Translations under genes and position numbers: made by a program
The notes under the pieces: model-generated
Database searches by the model: none
Told to the model about the DNA's origin: nothing
Seen by the model: the letters and a program-made list of their open reading frames with translations, nothing else
Shown here: in pieces, positions 1 through 9,550 of the stretch
Layout: each line of letters opens with the position of its first letter
How positions within the stretch are numbered: the stretch's first letter is position 1
DNA from: Devosia sp.
Lineage (GTDB): Bacteria; Pseudomonadota; Alphaproteobacteria; Rhizobiales; Devosiaceae
Assembly (NCBI RefSeq): GCF_028290625.1
Contig: NZ_JAQGJM010000035.1
Location: 1 to 64,000 of the forward strand
Length of the DNA stretch: 64,000 nucleotides
Reading direction: 5' to 3'

Positions 1-607
1 CCTGCTTGATCTTGGTGTTGAGCAGCGTCTCATAACCCTCGCGGCCACCCCACAGCACATAATTCTGGCCACCGAGCTCGTGAGTGACTTCCAGCACGTT
101 CTTCACCTGGCCGGCGGCATAGGCGAATACATCCGGATCCGGGTTGGTCGCGGCGCCGGACATGTAGCGGCGGTTGGCGAAGAGGTTGGCCGTGCCCCAG
201 AGGAGCCTGGTGCGGCTGTTTTCCATCTTGCGGGCAAAGATTTCGGTGATGGTGCGGACGTTCCTGTTGCTTTCGGCAAGCGTCGCGCCCTCGGGCGCTA
301 TGTCGGCGTCATGGAAGCAGAAGAACGGGATATCGAGCAGGTCGAACAGTTCGAACGCCACGTCGGCCTTGAGCTTGGCGCCTTCCATGCCCTTGTCATA
401 CCACGGGCGATCGAAGGTGCGGCCGCCGAACGGATCGCCGCCTTCCCAGGCGAAGGTGTGCCAATAGGCGACGGCGGGGCGGATATGATCTTCCATCCGC
501 TTGCCGAGGACGATTTCATCCTTGTTGTAGTGATGGTAGGCCAGCGCATTGGAGCTTGATGGCCCCTCGAATTTCACCGGCGAAATTCCCTTGAAGAAAT
601 CAGTCAC
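1..607 (-). CDS. xylA: xylose isomerase, 3' end beyond the window
   Basis: Converts D-xylose to D-xylulose in the cytoplasm, the first step of the isomerase pathway. About 202 codons are present and the C-terminal half lies outside the window. Reading leftward from 607, the protein runs through a conserved xylose isomerase N-terminus: [17 protein letters not shown], then [13 protein letters not shown], then [13 protein letters not shown] carrying the sugar-ring-opening His-Asp pair, and further on [17 protein letters not shown]. The start is GTG at 607, which overlaps the stop of xylB (GTGA), so the two genes are probably translationally coupled. They form one leftward xylB-xylA unit behind the LacI-type regulator. 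Family call is firm. Confidence 0.95.
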   Translation of the reverse strand, partial: MTDFFKGISPVKFEGPSSSNALAYHHYNKDEIVLGKRMEDHIRPAVAYWHTFAWEGGDPFGGRTFDRPWYDKGMEGAKLKADVAFELFDLLDIPFFCFHDADIAPEGATLAESNRNVRTITEIFARKMENSRTRLLWGTANLFANRRYMSGAATNPDPDVFAYAAGQVKNVLEVTHELGGQNYVLWGGREGYETLLNTKIKQ

Positions 608-2073
608 GTCCGTGCCTCCTCGATGGCGGGATAGAGTGCGCGATAGCGCGCATATTGGTCGGCGTAGGCATTGGTGAGACCCTTGTCGGGGGCGATCACG
701 GTCTTGATGGCGGGCATGGCCATGACACTGGCCGGATCGGCACCGGTGGCGGCGCAGAGGCCCAGGCGGGCGGCGCCAAGCGCCCCGCCGAAATCGCCAT
801 CCTCGGGGAGGGCGACTTCCATGTTCAGGTTGGTGGCGATCATCTTGAGCCAGAGCGGGGATTTTGAGCCACCGCCGACCGCGAGAAGGCGATCGATCTT
901 GGTGCCAGCATCATTGAGGACGCGCTGGCAATCGCGGAAGGCGAAGGTGACGCCTTCCATGACGGCCTGAGCCAGTTGCGCCGGTTCGGTGCTCTGGCTA
1001 AGGCCGGTGAAAGAGCCGCGGGCATTGGCATTGTTGTGCGGGGTGCGTTCGCCCGACAGGTACGGCAGGAAGATTTCCTCGCCCGGGCCTTTGAACTGGG
1101 CTTCGGCGGCGCGGGACAGGTCGGCTTGCTGCTGGCCGGTCATGCGGGAGAGCCAGTTGAGGCTGTCGGTGGCCGACAGGATGACGCCCATCTGATGCCA
1201 GGTATTGGGGATGGCATGGCAGAAAGCGTGGACCGCGCCATTGGTATTGGGGCTGAAGCGCTCGTTGGAGACGAAGATAACGCCCGAAGTGCCGAGCGAA
1301 ACAAAGCCTTCGCCGGGACGGATGGCGCCGATACCGCAGGCAGCGGCGGCATTATCCCCAGCGCCGCCGGCGATGACCACATCGCCGCTCATGCCCCAGC
1401 GGGACACGAATTCGGATTTGAGATTGGCTGAGGGGGCCGAGCCTTCGACCAGGCGCGGCATGTGCGAGCGGTTGAGGCCAGTGACGGCCAACAGTTCGTC
1501 CGACCAGTCGCGCTTGGCGACATCGAGCCAGAGCGTGCCTGCGGCGTCGGACATTTCTTCGATGTGCTCGCCGGTCAGCAGCAGGCGGATATAGGCCTTG
1601 GGCAGCAGCACCTTGGCGATCTTGGCGTAGATTTCGGGCTCGTGCTTGCGCACCCAGGCAATCTTGGGCGCGGTGAAGCCCGGCATGGCGATATTTCCGG
1701 CGAGCTCGCGCAAAGTGGGGAGCGCGGCTTCCATTTCTGCGCATTCGGCGGCCGAACGCCCATCATTCCAGAGAATGCAGGGGCGGAGGACCTCGTCGTT
1801 TTTACCCAGCAGCGTCGCGCCATGCATGTGGCCGGAGAGGCCGATACCGCGAACATTTTTGAGCTGCTCGGGGTTGGATTTCGACAGCTTGTCGATGGCG
1901 GCCAGCGTAGCGGTCCACCAATCGGTTGGGTTCTGCTCGGACCAGCCGGGATGGGGGCGAACGGGCTCGACGGCGGGAGCCGTGGCTTCGCCCAAAGCGC
2001 GACCTGATTCGTCGATCAGCAGCGCCTTGACGCCGGAGGTGCCGATGTCGATGCCGAGAAAGGTTGCGCTCAT
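604..2073 (-). CDS. xylB: xylulokinase
   Basis: FGGY-family sugar kinase that phosphorylates D-xylulose to xylulose 5-phosphate for the pentose phosphate pathway. The 489-residue protein starts [18 protein letters not shown] (N-terminal ATPase phosphate loop), has the xylulokinase substrate motif [12 protein letters not shown] near residue 80, and [17 protein letters not shown] in the C-terminal ATPase half. Length is normal for XylB. ATG at 2073 is chosen over an in-frame start 21 bases upstream because a GGAGG lies about ten bases before it. That ribosome-binding site sits inside a 14-base perfect palindrome. Transcribed ahead of xylA with a 4-base overlap. Confidence 0.95.
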   Translation of the reverse strand: MSATFLGIDIGTSGVKALLIDESGRALGEATAPAVEPVRPHPGWSEQNPTDWWTATLAAIDKLSKSNPEQLKNVRGIGLSGHMHGATLLGKNDEVLRPCILWNDGRSAAECAEMEAALPTLRELAGNIAMPGFTAPKIAWVRKHEPEIYAKIAKVLLPKAYIRLLLTGEHIEEMSDAAGTLWLDVAKRDWSDELLAVTGLNRSHMPRLVEGSAPSANLKSEFVSRWGMSGDVVIAGGAGDNAAAACGIGAIRPGEGFVSLGTSGVIFVSNERFSPNTNGAVHAFCHAIPNTWHQMGVILSATDSLNWLSRMTGQQQADLSRAAEAQFKGPGEEIFLPYLSGERTPHNNANARGSFTGLSQSTEPAQLAQAVMEGVTFAFRDCQRVLNDAGTKIDRLLAVGGGSKSPLWLKMIATNLNMEVALPEDGDFGGALGAARLGLCAATGADPASVMAMPAIKTVIAPDKGLTNAYADQYARYRALYPAIEEART

Positions 2074-2087
2074 GAGGTACGTACCTC
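2074..2087. promoter_or_regulatory. 14-base palindrome over the xylB ribosome-binding site
   Basis: GAGGTACGTACCTC is a perfect palindrome ending immediately before the xylB ATG; its GGAGG arm is the Shine-Dalgarno sequence of xylB. It could be an operator half-site or fold the ribosome-binding site into a short hairpin. Function is inferred only. Confidence 0.35.
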
Positions 2088-2166
2088 CGAGCAAGGTGCA
2101 AACAACATCTGAACGTCCTCCCTGCCCATTTTTGGGCTAGCGCCGATTTGATGGATGGCGTGCTTC

Positions 2167-3195
2167 TTAGCGTAGATTGTCGCGCAGGAAAATACCGATT
2201 TCAATGGGGTCGGTTTTGGCGATGCCGCTGGCGCCCAAGGCCAGGGACCGCGCAGCGGCGATGGCGGCGCGGATTTCGCCATCGGGATTTTGGTCCAGAA
2301 CCACGTCGATGGAGCCGGTGCGTAGGCCATTGCGCGTAGGCTCGGTCAGTTCGTGGGCGATGACACGAATGCTGCCGGAGCGGTGCGATGCGTCGAGCGC
2401 GGCCACGAGGCCAGAGTTACCTGCACCCAGATTGTAAATACCGGCGAGGTCGGGATGGGTGTCGAGAAGCTGGCCCACCAGAACCTCGGTTTCGGCGCGC
2501 TCGTCATGGCCTTCGATGGGGCCTACCAGGGTAACTGCGGGAAATTCGGCGGCGATGGCTGCGCGAAACCCTTCGAGGCGGTCGCGGTGATCGCGCAGAT
2601 GCAGCGAGCCGGCAATGAGCGCGACCTTGCCGCCCTGGGGGCAAAAGCGGCCCATCAGCGAGGCCGCGGTGCGGCCGGCGGCAACATTGTCGATGCCGAT
2701 GAAGTGGCGGCGGGCCGAGCCGGGCAGGTCCGACACCAGGGTCATCACTACGACGCCCCGGCGGGTGGCATGGTCGACAGCGGTCAGCACCGACGCGTCC
2801 TCGCTGGCGACGATGACGGCGCAGTCGCAATCGCGCGGGTCAAGGCCATCGAGGCTTTGCGCCAGCGCATCGGCATCCAGCGCCTTGAGGCGGATGGTGG
2901 TGAGCTGTAGACGATCGGCCGGCGCCTCGCTGGCGCGGCGGGCGACGGCGTCGGCCAGGCCGGCCATGAACTCGTTGGAGCTATCGGGGATGATGAAAAC
3001 CACGCGCAGATCGCGCGCGCGGGCCAGCAGCGAGGCCGACAGATCGCGCTGGAAACCCAGGGTTGCGATGGCGGTTTCGACTTTTTCGGTGGTGGCTGGG
3101 CTGACGCCGGCGCGGCCATTGAGCACGCGGTCGACCGTGGCCAGCGATACCCCGGCGGCACGGGCCACATCGTGGACGGTGGCGCGCCGTCTCAT
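2167..3195 (-). CDS. LacI-family transcriptional regulator, probably of xylose genes
   Basis: DNA-binding sugar-responsive regulator of about 342 residues. The N-terminus holds a LacI helix-turn-helix (TVHDVARAAGVSLATVDRVL) followed by the hinge segment NGRAGVSPATTEKV, then a periplasmic-binding-protein-like effector domain. ATG at 3195 places the helix-turn-helix at the usual distance from the N-terminus; an earlier in-frame ATG at 3210 is possible. It lies just upstream of xylB in the same direction, with about 90 bases between, so xylose or xylulose is a natural but unproven effector. The aldose epimerase gene is divergent from it, so the 136-base gap may hold a shared control region; I see no clear operator there. 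Confidence 0.9.
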   Translation of the reverse strand: MRRRATVHDVARAAGVSLATVDRVLNGRAGVSPATTEKVETAIATLGFQRDLSASLLARARDLRVVFIIPDSSNEFMAGLADAVARRASEAPADRLQLTTIRLKALDADALAQSLDGLDPRDCDCAVIVASEDASVLTAVDHATRRGVVVMTLVSDLPGSARRHFIGIDNVAAGRTAASLMGRFCPQGGKVALIAGSLHLRDHRDRLEGFRAAIAAEFPAVTLVGPIEGHDERAETEVLVGQLLDTHPDLAGIYNLGAGNSGLVAALDASHRSGSIRVIAHELTEPTRNGLRTGSIDVVLDQNPDGEIRAAIAAARSLALGASGIAKTDPIEIGIFLRDNLR

Positions 3196-3331
3196 GCCGA
3201 TCTCGTCCAATCGTCACCCCTGAATTCTGTGCTGCCACAGTCGGCAGGGGCGGCCAAAAGGTCAAGTGCGACGTTGCAGGTGGGCCGGAAAGCAGGCTAC
3301 ACGTTCCCCGCAAAAGACGAAGGGGCATGCA

Positions 3332-4342
3332 ATGGCAATCGAAGTTTCGGCATTTGGCGAGTTCAAGGGCAAGCGGGTCGACCAGTTTCGGTTGACCAGT
3401 GAAACCGGGGTTGCGGTCGATATCATCTCCTATGGCTGCGTGGTGCGCGATTGGCGCGTGCCGGTCAATGGCGGCCTTCGTTCAGTCGTGCTCGGGTTCG
3501 ACGACTTCGACGCCTATCCCAAGCACAGTCCGCATTTCGGCTCCCTGGCCGGGCGGGTCGCCAACCGGATCAAAGGCTCTTCGTTTGACCTCAACGGCAA
3601 GCGCTACGACCTGCCGCCCAATGCCGGAGCACTGCATCTGCATGGTGGCAACGAGGGGCTGGGCCGACAGGTCTGGGACGGCGAGGCCGATAGCGGCACC
3701 AATGCGGTGCGCTTCACCCATTTCAGCCCGGACGGCGCCTCGGGCTATCCCGGCAACGTCAATTTCGCCGCCACCTATCGGCTGACCGGCAACAAACTAC
3801 GCCTGGAGCTGGAGGCGACCACCGACCGGGCGACGCCGATCAGCCTCGTGCAGCACCAGTATTTCAACCTCGGGACCGGCAATGATGTGCTCGACCACCA
3901 TATCCAGGTGGATTCGAGCGCCTATACCGAGCTGGGCGAAGACCTGTGCCCGACCGGCGCCATCCTGCCGTCGGCGGGAATGCAGTACGATTTGCGCGCG
4001 GGCCGGATCATGCGCGACCACGCGGGCGATCCGGTGGCCTATGATATCGGGCTGGCGCTCGATACCGGGCGCAGCCATGCCGAGCCGATCGCGGTGGTGA
4101 AGGGGCCAGATGGGGCACTAACGCTGAGGCTGTGGACCGACCGGCCGGGCGTCCAAGTCTATAATGGCGTCTGGACCGATATCGCGGTGCCGGGGCTCAA
4201 CGGCAAACGCTATGGCAAGCATTCGGGGCTGTGCCTAGAGGACCAGAATTTTGCCGACGCCGTGCACAATCCGCACTTTCCGTCGGTGATTCATTCGCCG
4301 GAACGGCCATATAGCCACTGGTGCGAATTCGAAATCGCCTGA
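3332..4342 (+). CDS. galM: aldose 1-epimerase (mutarotase)
   Basis: Interconverts alpha and beta anomers of free aldoses, feeding the isomerase next door. The 336-residue protein shows the GalM pattern: AGRVANRIKGSSF near residue 70, LHLHGGNEGLGRQVW containing the first catalytic His, QHQYFNLG with the second His, and LCLEDQNFADAVHNPHFPS with the catalytic Glu. ATG at 3332 is preferred over one 66 bases upstream because the extra residues are low-complexity basic sequence and the family normally starts at the beta-strand after MAIEV. Divergent from the LacI-type gene, fitting a xylose-utilisation role. Confidence 0.92.
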   Translation: MAIEVSAFGEFKGKRVDQFRLTSETGVAVDIISYGCVVRDWRVPVNGGLRSVVLGFDDFDAYPKHSPHFGSLAGRVANRIKGSSFDLNGKRYDLPPNAGALHLHGGNEGLGRQVWDGEADSGTNAVRFTHFSPDGASGYPGNVNFAATYRLTGNKLRLELEATTDRATPISLVQHQYFNLGTGNDVLDHHIQVDSSAYTELGEDLCPTGAILPSAGMQYDLRAGRIMRDHAGDPVAYDIGLALDTGRSHAEPIAVVKGPDGALTLRLWTDRPGVQVYNGVWTDIAVPGLNGKRYGKHSGLCLEDQNFADAVHNPHFPSVIHSPERPYSHWCEFEIA

Positions 4343-4417
4343 TTTCCTGCTGACTCGAACTGTCAGGGCCCTGGCGCATTGATATTCACGCGGCACCTCG
4401 CCGCGTGGAGATTTGCC

Positions 4418-5533
4418 ATGATGCCGTTTCAGATTGCCGTCGATGACAGCGCGCTGGAAGATCTCAAGGTACGGCTGGCGGATACGCGGCTGCCGCAGGC
4501 ATTGGACGATGTCGGGTGGGACTACGGCATCGAGACCGGGTTTCTGCGCCGGCTGATCAGCCACTGGGGCCAAGCATTCGATTGGCGGGCCGCCGAGGCG
4601 CGGCTCAATGGGTTTGCGCAGTTTACCGACACCATCGACGGCGAAACCGTGCATTTCGTCCATATGAAGGGCGAAGGCGGGCGACATGTGCCGCTGCTGC
4701 TGACCAATGGCTGGCCCTCCAATTTTGTCGAATTGCTGCCGATCGTGCCGCTGCTGACGCGGGAGGTGGACGGCATCTCGTTCGATATCGTCATTCCCTC
4801 GCTGCCCGGCTACGGCTTTTCCGGTAAGCCAACAGCGCCGGGCATGAACCTGACCAAGGTGGCGCCGCTCTGGGCCGAGCTGATGAGCCGGCTAGGCTAT
4901 GAGCGGTTCATGATCAGCGGCTCGGACCTGGGCGGCGGGGTCGAAATGGTGCTGGTCAAGACCGCGCCTGAGCGGATCATCGGGGCGCACTATTCCAATG
5001 TCTATTCGGGCTTCGCCCGGCCAGACGAGCCCACGCCAGAGGAAGTGGCCTACTTCAAGGGCATCGATTATTGGGCCTTCGCCGAGGGCGCCTATGCGAT
5101 GATCCAGGGCACCAAGCCGGCGACGCTGGCGGTGGGGTTGAACGATTCGCCCGCGGGGCTGGCGGCGTGGATAGCTGAAAAATTCCAGGGCTGGAACCAG
5201 CCCGAGCGGCCGATCGAGACGGCGTTTGCGCTGGATGACCTGTGCACGATCCTCTCGGTCTATTGGTTCTCGCAGACCATCGGCTCGTCGGTGCGGCTCT
5301 ATAAGGAAGCCTTTGCCGATCCCGACCTGATCAAGCCGGGTCCGCCGCATCAGGTGCCGCATGGGATCTACCTTCCGCCGGGCGACATGCCGGCGCCGCG
5401 CGCCTGGGGCGAGCGGCATTTGCAGAATATCGTGCGCTGGACCGAGGCAACGGCCGGCGGGCATTTCCCGGCGCTGGAATTTCCCGAGGAGTTTGCCGCC
5501 GATATCCGTGGCTTTCATGCGCAGATTGGCTGA
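4418..5533 (+). CDS. epoxide hydrolase-like alpha/beta hydrolase
   Basis: A 371-residue protein with the epoxide hydrolase N-terminal domain (PFQIAVDDSALEDLKVRLAD) followed by an alpha/beta hydrolase fold. The oxyanion segment is TNGWPSNFVELLPI, the nucleophile turn is SGSDLGGGVEMVL with Asp as nucleophile, and the probable general-base His sits in GGHFPALEFPEEF near the C-terminus. This suggests hydrolysis of an epoxide to a diol; the substrate is unknown. The start at 4418 has GGAG about ten bases upstream; ATG at 4421 is the alternative. It stands alone between galM and a WYL-type regulator that begins 72 bases downstream and may control it. Confidence 0.85.
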   Translation: MMPFQIAVDDSALEDLKVRLADTRLPQALDDVGWDYGIETGFLRRLISHWGQAFDWRAAEARLNGFAQFTDTIDGETVHFVHMKGEGGRHVPLLLTNGWPSNFVELLPIVPLLTREVDGISFDIVIPSLPGYGFSGKPTAPGMNLTKVAPLWAELMSRLGYERFMISGSDLGGGVEMVLVKTAPERIIGAHYSNVYSGFARPDEPTPEEVAYFKGIDYWAFAEGAYAMIQGTKPATLAVGLNDSPAGLAAWIAEKFQGWNQPERPIETAFALDDLCTILSVYWFSQTIGSSVRLYKEAFADPDLIKPGPPHQVPHGIYLPPGDMPAPRAWGERHLQNIVRWTEATAGGHFPALEFPEEFAADIRGFHAQIG

Positions 5534-5605
5534 CGGCCAACGCAGCGAGGTGCTTGGCGGCGGCCGGGGAATCGGGCATGCCTTTTGTCCAGAGGAGAAC
5601 GAACC

Positions 5606-6331
5606 ATGGACAAAACAGAGCGCCTGTTCGCGGTTATGGATGCGCTGCGGCGGCATAGGCGGCCGGTTACGGCAGCGGCTTTGGCCGAAGAGCAGAATGT
5701 TTCAGTGCGCACGCTCTATCGCGATGTGCAGACCCTTATCGGGCTGGGCGCGCCGATCGAGGGAGAAGCGGGGGTCGGCTATATGCTGAAGCCCGGGTTC
5801 TTCCTGCCGCCCCTGATGTTTTCGGCCGAGGAACTGGAAGCCTTGGTGTTGGGCGCGCGCTGGGTGCAGGCGCAGCCGGACGATGGACTGGCGGGAGCGG
5901 CGCAGAATGCGCTGGCCAAGATTGCTACCGCCTCGCCCGAGGACCTGCGCGACAAGATCAACGATACCGGGCTGTGGCCGGTGCTGGTGGCCAGCAAACG
6001 GCCGCCGGTGGCGATATTAGGTCAGATCCGGCTGGCGATGCGGCAGGAAAAGGCGCTGCATATCGCCTATGAGGACGAGGGCGGACGCACCTCGGAGCGC
6101 AGCATCTGGCCGATCCAACTGGCCTATTACGAGGGCAAGCAGATCATCGTCGCCTGGTGCTGCATGCGCGAGGCGTTTCGCAATTTCCGCACCGACCGCA
6201 TCGCGGTCCTGACACCGATCGAGGAGCGTTATGGGCGGCGCCGGCTGGCCATGGTCAAGGAATGGCGGGCCGAACAGGAGCGCGAATGGGCCGAATGGGC
6301 GGCGGCCAGAGCCGCCGCTAACCCGGAATAA
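5606..6331 (+). CDS. YafY-type transcriptional regulator (HTH plus WYL domain)
   Basis: DeoR-like winged helix at the N-terminus (RRPVTAAALAEEQNVSVRTL) followed by a WYL domain (HIAYEDEGGRTSERSIWPIQ, then YYEGKQIIVAWCCMREAFRNF), the usual two-part architecture for ligand-sensing repressors or activators. About 241 residues, a normal length. ATG at 5606 has GAGGAG ten to fifteen bases upstream (5592-5597). It follows the epoxide hydrolase-like gene in the same direction. Its 3' end overlaps the convergent cold-shock/DUF1294 gene by about 14 bases. Confidence 0.88.
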   Translation: MDKTERLFAVMDALRRHRRPVTAAALAEEQNVSVRTLYRDVQTLIGLGAPIEGEAGVGYMLKPGFFLPPLMFSAEELEALVLGARWVQAQPDDGLAGAAQNALAKIATASPEDLRDKINDTGLWPVLVASKRPPVAILGQIRLAMRQEKALHIAYEDEGGRTSERSIWPIQLAYYEGKQIIVAWCCMREAFRNFRTDRIAVLTPIEERYGRRRLAMVKEWRAEQEREWAEWAAARAAANPE

Positions 6332-6965
6332 GGTTGGCGAGTTCGCCCATGGACAGGCGGCCGCTAATCAGGCCGATCAGCAGCAAGGCATGCAGCGCGG
6401 CGATGGCGCCGGAGGTGAGGGCAAATTCCGGCTTGGCGGTCTTGTGGCGAAAAATTTGCTGCGCCAGGAGGCCGCCGATAATGCCGAAGAGCAGATCGAT
6501 ACCGTGCAGCCGCGCTTCGCTGGTGCGCCAGCCACCGGCTTCGGCCTGGCGCTTGTCGTCATAATAGACGGCGGCTGAAACAATGCCCATGACCGAGTAG
6601 GTGAGCAGCAGCAACAGGGGCACGGAGCCGATTGCCGCGCCGGCCAGCGCCAGTGCGGCCAGGATGGCCGCGGCGTAGTAGCGGACGGCATGGCGTCGTT
6701 TTGGGCTGGGTGCGGGCTCGCTGCCCCGCGCCAGGGCCCGGCCCTTGACCGGATTGGCCCCCGCAATGCTGACATTGACTGCGGCGGGACCGCCATCGCG
6801 GCGGCGGCCGATGGCGTAGCTGACACGGTCGCCGAGTTGCGGGCGAGTGGCGATGCGGGCGATCTCCGAGATGTGCACAAAGATGCGCGGGCCGCCGCCA
6901 TCGGGGTGGATGAAGCCAAAACCGCGCTCGTCGTTCCACTCAATCAGTTCGCCATGCTGGGCCAT
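6318..6965 (-). CDS. cold-shock domain and DUF1294 membrane protein
   Basis: A 215-residue two-part protein. Residues 1-65 are a cold-shock nucleic-acid-binding domain (GELIEWNDERGFGFIHPDGG, then IFVHISEI), with the RNP-like aromatic cluster in GFGFIH. The rest is a DUF1294 membrane region: two hydrophobic stretches (AAAILAALALAGAAIGSVPL and nearby), YYDDKRQAEAGGWRTSEARLH typical of DUF1294, and GGLLAQQIFRHKTAK. The family is widespread and its function is not established; RNA binding at the membrane is an inference from the domains. ATG at 6965 fits the domain start better than the one 24 bases upstream. Confidence 0.88.
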   Translation of the reverse strand: MAQHGELIEWNDERGFGFIHPDGGGPRIFVHISEIARIATRPQLGDRVSYAIGRRRDGGPAAVNVSIAGANPVKGRALARGSEPAPSPKRRHAVRYYAAAILAALALAGAAIGSVPLLLLLTYSVMGIVSAAVYYDDKRQAEAGGWRTSEARLHGIDLLFGIIGGLLAQQIFRHKTAKPEFALTSGAIAALHALLLIGLISGRLSMGELANLIPG

Positions 6966-7109
6966 TGGTCTGCTCCGTACCGCAACCAATTTAGCGGCAA
7001 GGCGTTAGCGGGCGATGGATTTTTAGGATCGTCAGATTCCTATTGATCGTCGATTGACGATGGAGTTAACATAGGCCGTTTCCGCAACCATCAGCATCCT
7101 AATTAAATC

Positions 7110-8225
7110 ATGTCCAGCACCGCCAAGAATTTCATTGAGACGCAACTTAAAAAGACAGGGGTGGTCATCAACGGCCCCAATCCCTGGGATCCGCAGATCC
7201 ATAACGAGGCGCTGTATGGGCGCCTGCTGAGCCAGGGCACGCTGGGGCTGGGCGAAGCCTATATGGATGGATGGTGGGACGCCGAGGCGATCGACCAGTT
7301 CATCTTCCGGCTGGTATCGGCCCATATCCAGGACAATTTCAGGCCCGACCTGGCGCTGATAGGCAGCGTGCTGCGCGGCAAGCTGCTGAATATGCAGCGC
7401 CTTAAAGTGCGCGAAGTGGGCGAAAAGCACTACGATATCGGCAATGAGCTTTATGCCGCAATGCTCGACAGCCGCATGATCTATTCGTGCGGCTACTGGC
7501 AGGACGCCACCACGCTTGACGCCGCGCAGGAGGCCAAGCTCGACCTGATCTGCCGCAAGGTGGGGCTGGAGAAGGGCATGCGCATTCTCGATATCGGCTC
7601 GGGCTGGGGCGGGTTCATGCAGTTCGCCGCCGAGCGCTATGGGGTAAGCGCGGTGGGCGTGACCATTTCCAAGGAGCAGGCGGCGCTGGCCAATGAGCGC
7701 ACGCGAGGCCTGCCGGTCGAAACGCGGCTGATGGATTATCAGGCGCTCGAGGGCAAATTCGACCGCATCATCTCGATCGGCATGTTCGAGCATGTCGGCT
7801 ACAAGAATTACCGGCCCTACTTCACCAAGGCGCGCGAGCTTTTGGTGGATGACGGGTTGATGCTGCTGCACTCGATCGGCGGCCACACCACCACCAGCCA
7901 TGGTGACCCGTGGAGCGAAAAGTACATTTTCCCCAATGGCATGCTGCCTTCGATCGCGCAGATCGGCACGGGAATAGAAAAGCTGTTCGTGATGGAGGAC
8001 TGGCACAATTTCGGTGCCGACTACGACAAGACGCTGATGGCCTGGCTGGAGCGGTTCGAGGCGGCCTGGCCAAAGCTGGCCGATCAATACGACCAGCGCT
8101 TCTACCGCATGTGGCGCTATTACCTGACCTCGTTCGCGGCTGTGTTCCGGGCCCGCAATATCGGGCTGTGGCAAGTGGTGCTGTCGCCTCATGGGGTGCC
8201 GGGTGGCTATACTAGCGTGCGATGA
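7110..8225 (+). CDS. cfa: cyclopropane-fatty-acyl-phospholipid synthase family methyltransferase
   Basis: S-adenosylmethionine-dependent enzyme of the Cfa/CmaA family, which adds a methylene bridge to double bonds of membrane phospholipid acyl chains. The 371 residues include LGLGEAYMDGWWDAEAIDQF near the N-terminus, HYDIGNELYAAMLDSRMIYS, the SAM-binding motif ILDIGSGWGGFMQFAA and SIGMFEHVGYKNY, all characteristic. Length is close to E. coli Cfa. It is monocistronic; a parS-like 14-mer follows the stop. Paralogues with other methyl-transfer products exist, so the exact product is not certain. Confidence 0.9.
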   Translation: MSSTAKNFIETQLKKTGVVINGPNPWDPQIHNEALYGRLLSQGTLGLGEAYMDGWWDAEAIDQFIFRLVSAHIQDNFRPDLALIGSVLRGKLLNMQRLKVREVGEKHYDIGNELYAAMLDSRMIYSCGYWQDATTLDAAQEAKLDLICRKVGLEKGMRILDIGSGWGGFMQFAAERYGVSAVGVTISKEQAALANERTRGLPVETRLMDYQALEGKFDRIISIGMFEHVGYKNYRPYFTKARELLVDDGLMLLHSIGGHTTTSHGDPWSEKYIFPNGMLPSIAQIGTGIEKLFVMEDWHNFGADYDKTLMAWLERFEAAWPKLADQYDQRFYRMWRYYLTSFAAVFRARNIGLWQVVLSPHGVPGGYTSVR

Positions 8226-8231
8226 GTCAAG

Positions 8232-8245
8232 GATTCACGTGAAAC
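8232..8245 (-). repeat. parS-like 14-mer, copy 1
   Basis: GATTCACGTGAAAC, the complement of GTTTCACGTGAATC, which occurs four times in the window. It resembles the ParB site consensus TGTTTCACGTGAAACA but is not fully palindromic. Confidence 0.45.
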
Positions 8246-8281
8246 TTTCCACCGCAAAGCCGGTCACCGAACGGTCACAGA

Positions 8282-9208
8282 TCAGGTCATGGCCAGGTTG
8301 ATGCGGTAGCTGAGGGCTTCGGCAATGTGGGAGCGGGCGACCTTTTCGGCGCCTGCGAGATCGGCCAGCGTGCGGGCGACTTTCAACACCCGGTGATAGG
8401 CGCGGGCGGAGAGCGAGAAGCGCTCGGCCGCCTGCAGCAGCAAGGCTTGGCTCTCACGGTCGGGATTGACCACGGCTTCGATCAGGGTCGGACCGGCGGC
8501 GGCATTGGTGTAGACGCCGGGAGCGCCAGCTTCGAGATAGCGCTCGCGTTGGCGTTCACGCGCCAGATGGACACGCTGAGCAACCACGGAAGAGGCTTCA
8601 GCGGCACCACCGGGGGCGATCATATCGGCGGCGCTGACGGCAGGGACGTCGATGCGGATATCGATGCGGTCGAGGAAGGGCCCGGAGACACGGGACTGGT
8701 AATCGCCGGCGCAGGCGGCACCGCGCTTGCAGGTATGGCCCGGACTGCCCGCCATGCCGCATTTGCAGGGGTTCATGGCCGCAATCAATTGTACGCGGGA
8801 TGGATAAGTAACGCGGGCATTGGCGCGGGCAATGACGGTTTCGCCTGACTCCAGCGGTTGGCGCAGGCTATCGAGCACCTGGGCGGCGAATTCAGGCAGT
8901 TCGTCGAGGAACAGCACGCCATTATGAGCGAGGCTGACCTCTCCGGGCCGAACACGCAGACCTCCGCCGACCAAAGCTGCCATCGAGGCGGAATGATGCG
9001 GCGCGCGGAACGGGCGGCGGTCGGAAATGGCGCCACCGGCCAGTTCCCCGGCGATGGACTGGATCATCGACACATCGAGCAGCTCGCGCGGATTGAGCGG
9101 CGGCAGGATGGAGGGCAGGGGGGCCGCCAGCATGGATTTTCCAGCGCCGGGGGGGCCGATCATCAGCATGTTGTGTGCACAAATGTCCCTTGTGATAAAT
9201 GCCCGCAA
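8282..9208 (-). pseudogene. comM: ComM-like AAA+ ATPase, 3' part of a gene split by an island
   Basis: C-terminal 60 percent of a ComM/YifB protein (Mg-chelatase-like AAA+ helicase of natural transformation). It holds an intact Walker A (MIGPPGAGKSMLA), FRAPHHSASMAALVGGG, Walker B with VLFLDELPEFAAQVLD, a Cys cluster (CKCGMAGSPGHTCKRGAAC), FLDRIDIRIDVP and the C-terminal Mg-chelatase domain. Residues 1-11 (MRAFITRDICA) come from the island, which supplies a new ATG; comM sequence begins at HNMLMIGPP. The missing N-terminal Lon-like domain is at 35001-35654. A protein of 308 residues could be made, but without the N-terminal domain it is unlikely to work normally. Confidence 0.93.
9165..9175. 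repeat. left attachment core (attL)
   Basis: AGCATGTTGTG at the comM/island junction, followed on the island side by TGCACAAATGTC and, after a gap, AATGGGGT. The same order of blocks follows the core copy at 16354. On the minus strand the core encodes part of HNML of ComM. Confidence 0.88.
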
Positions 9209-9275
9209 TGGGGTGGAGAGGGGACGGTCCGGTTTTTGCTCTCATTTTGAGATAGCAGACGCCGGAAAATACGCT

Positions 9276-9482
9276 CTATAGCGCGTTGCCGGACAACTCC
9301 AAGCACAGGGCGACGAGACGCTCTTGACAATCGACACTGCGAGTAAGGCCGCCGGGATGGATTGGCCGGCTTGTCGCCCGGATCAGGATTTCGCCATTAC
9401 CGGGTGCTGGCAGGGCCGGCGCTTCGGTCACTTGCAGGACGTCGGCTGGCTCGCCATACCGGTGATAAATGATGCTTCGCAT
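9276..9482 (-). pseudogene. truncated MDR-family (quinone oxidoreductase-like) gene
   Basis: The first 45 or so residues (MRSIIYHRYGEPADVLQVTE, then ALPAPGNGEILIRATSRPIHPG) match the N-terminus of medium-chain zinc-type alcohol dehydrogenase/quinone reductases. Homology stops near 9345 and the frame continues with unrelated sequence to a stop at 9276. The nucleotide-binding domain is gone. This is a remnant at the left edge of unit A, downstream of the SDR gene and in the same direction. Confidence 0.7.
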
Positions 9483-9550
9483 TGGATTTCCTGGCGCATG
9501 TCGCAAAGGGAAATGACGGCGCGGCCAGTCGCGCCGTCACAGAGCGGCGA

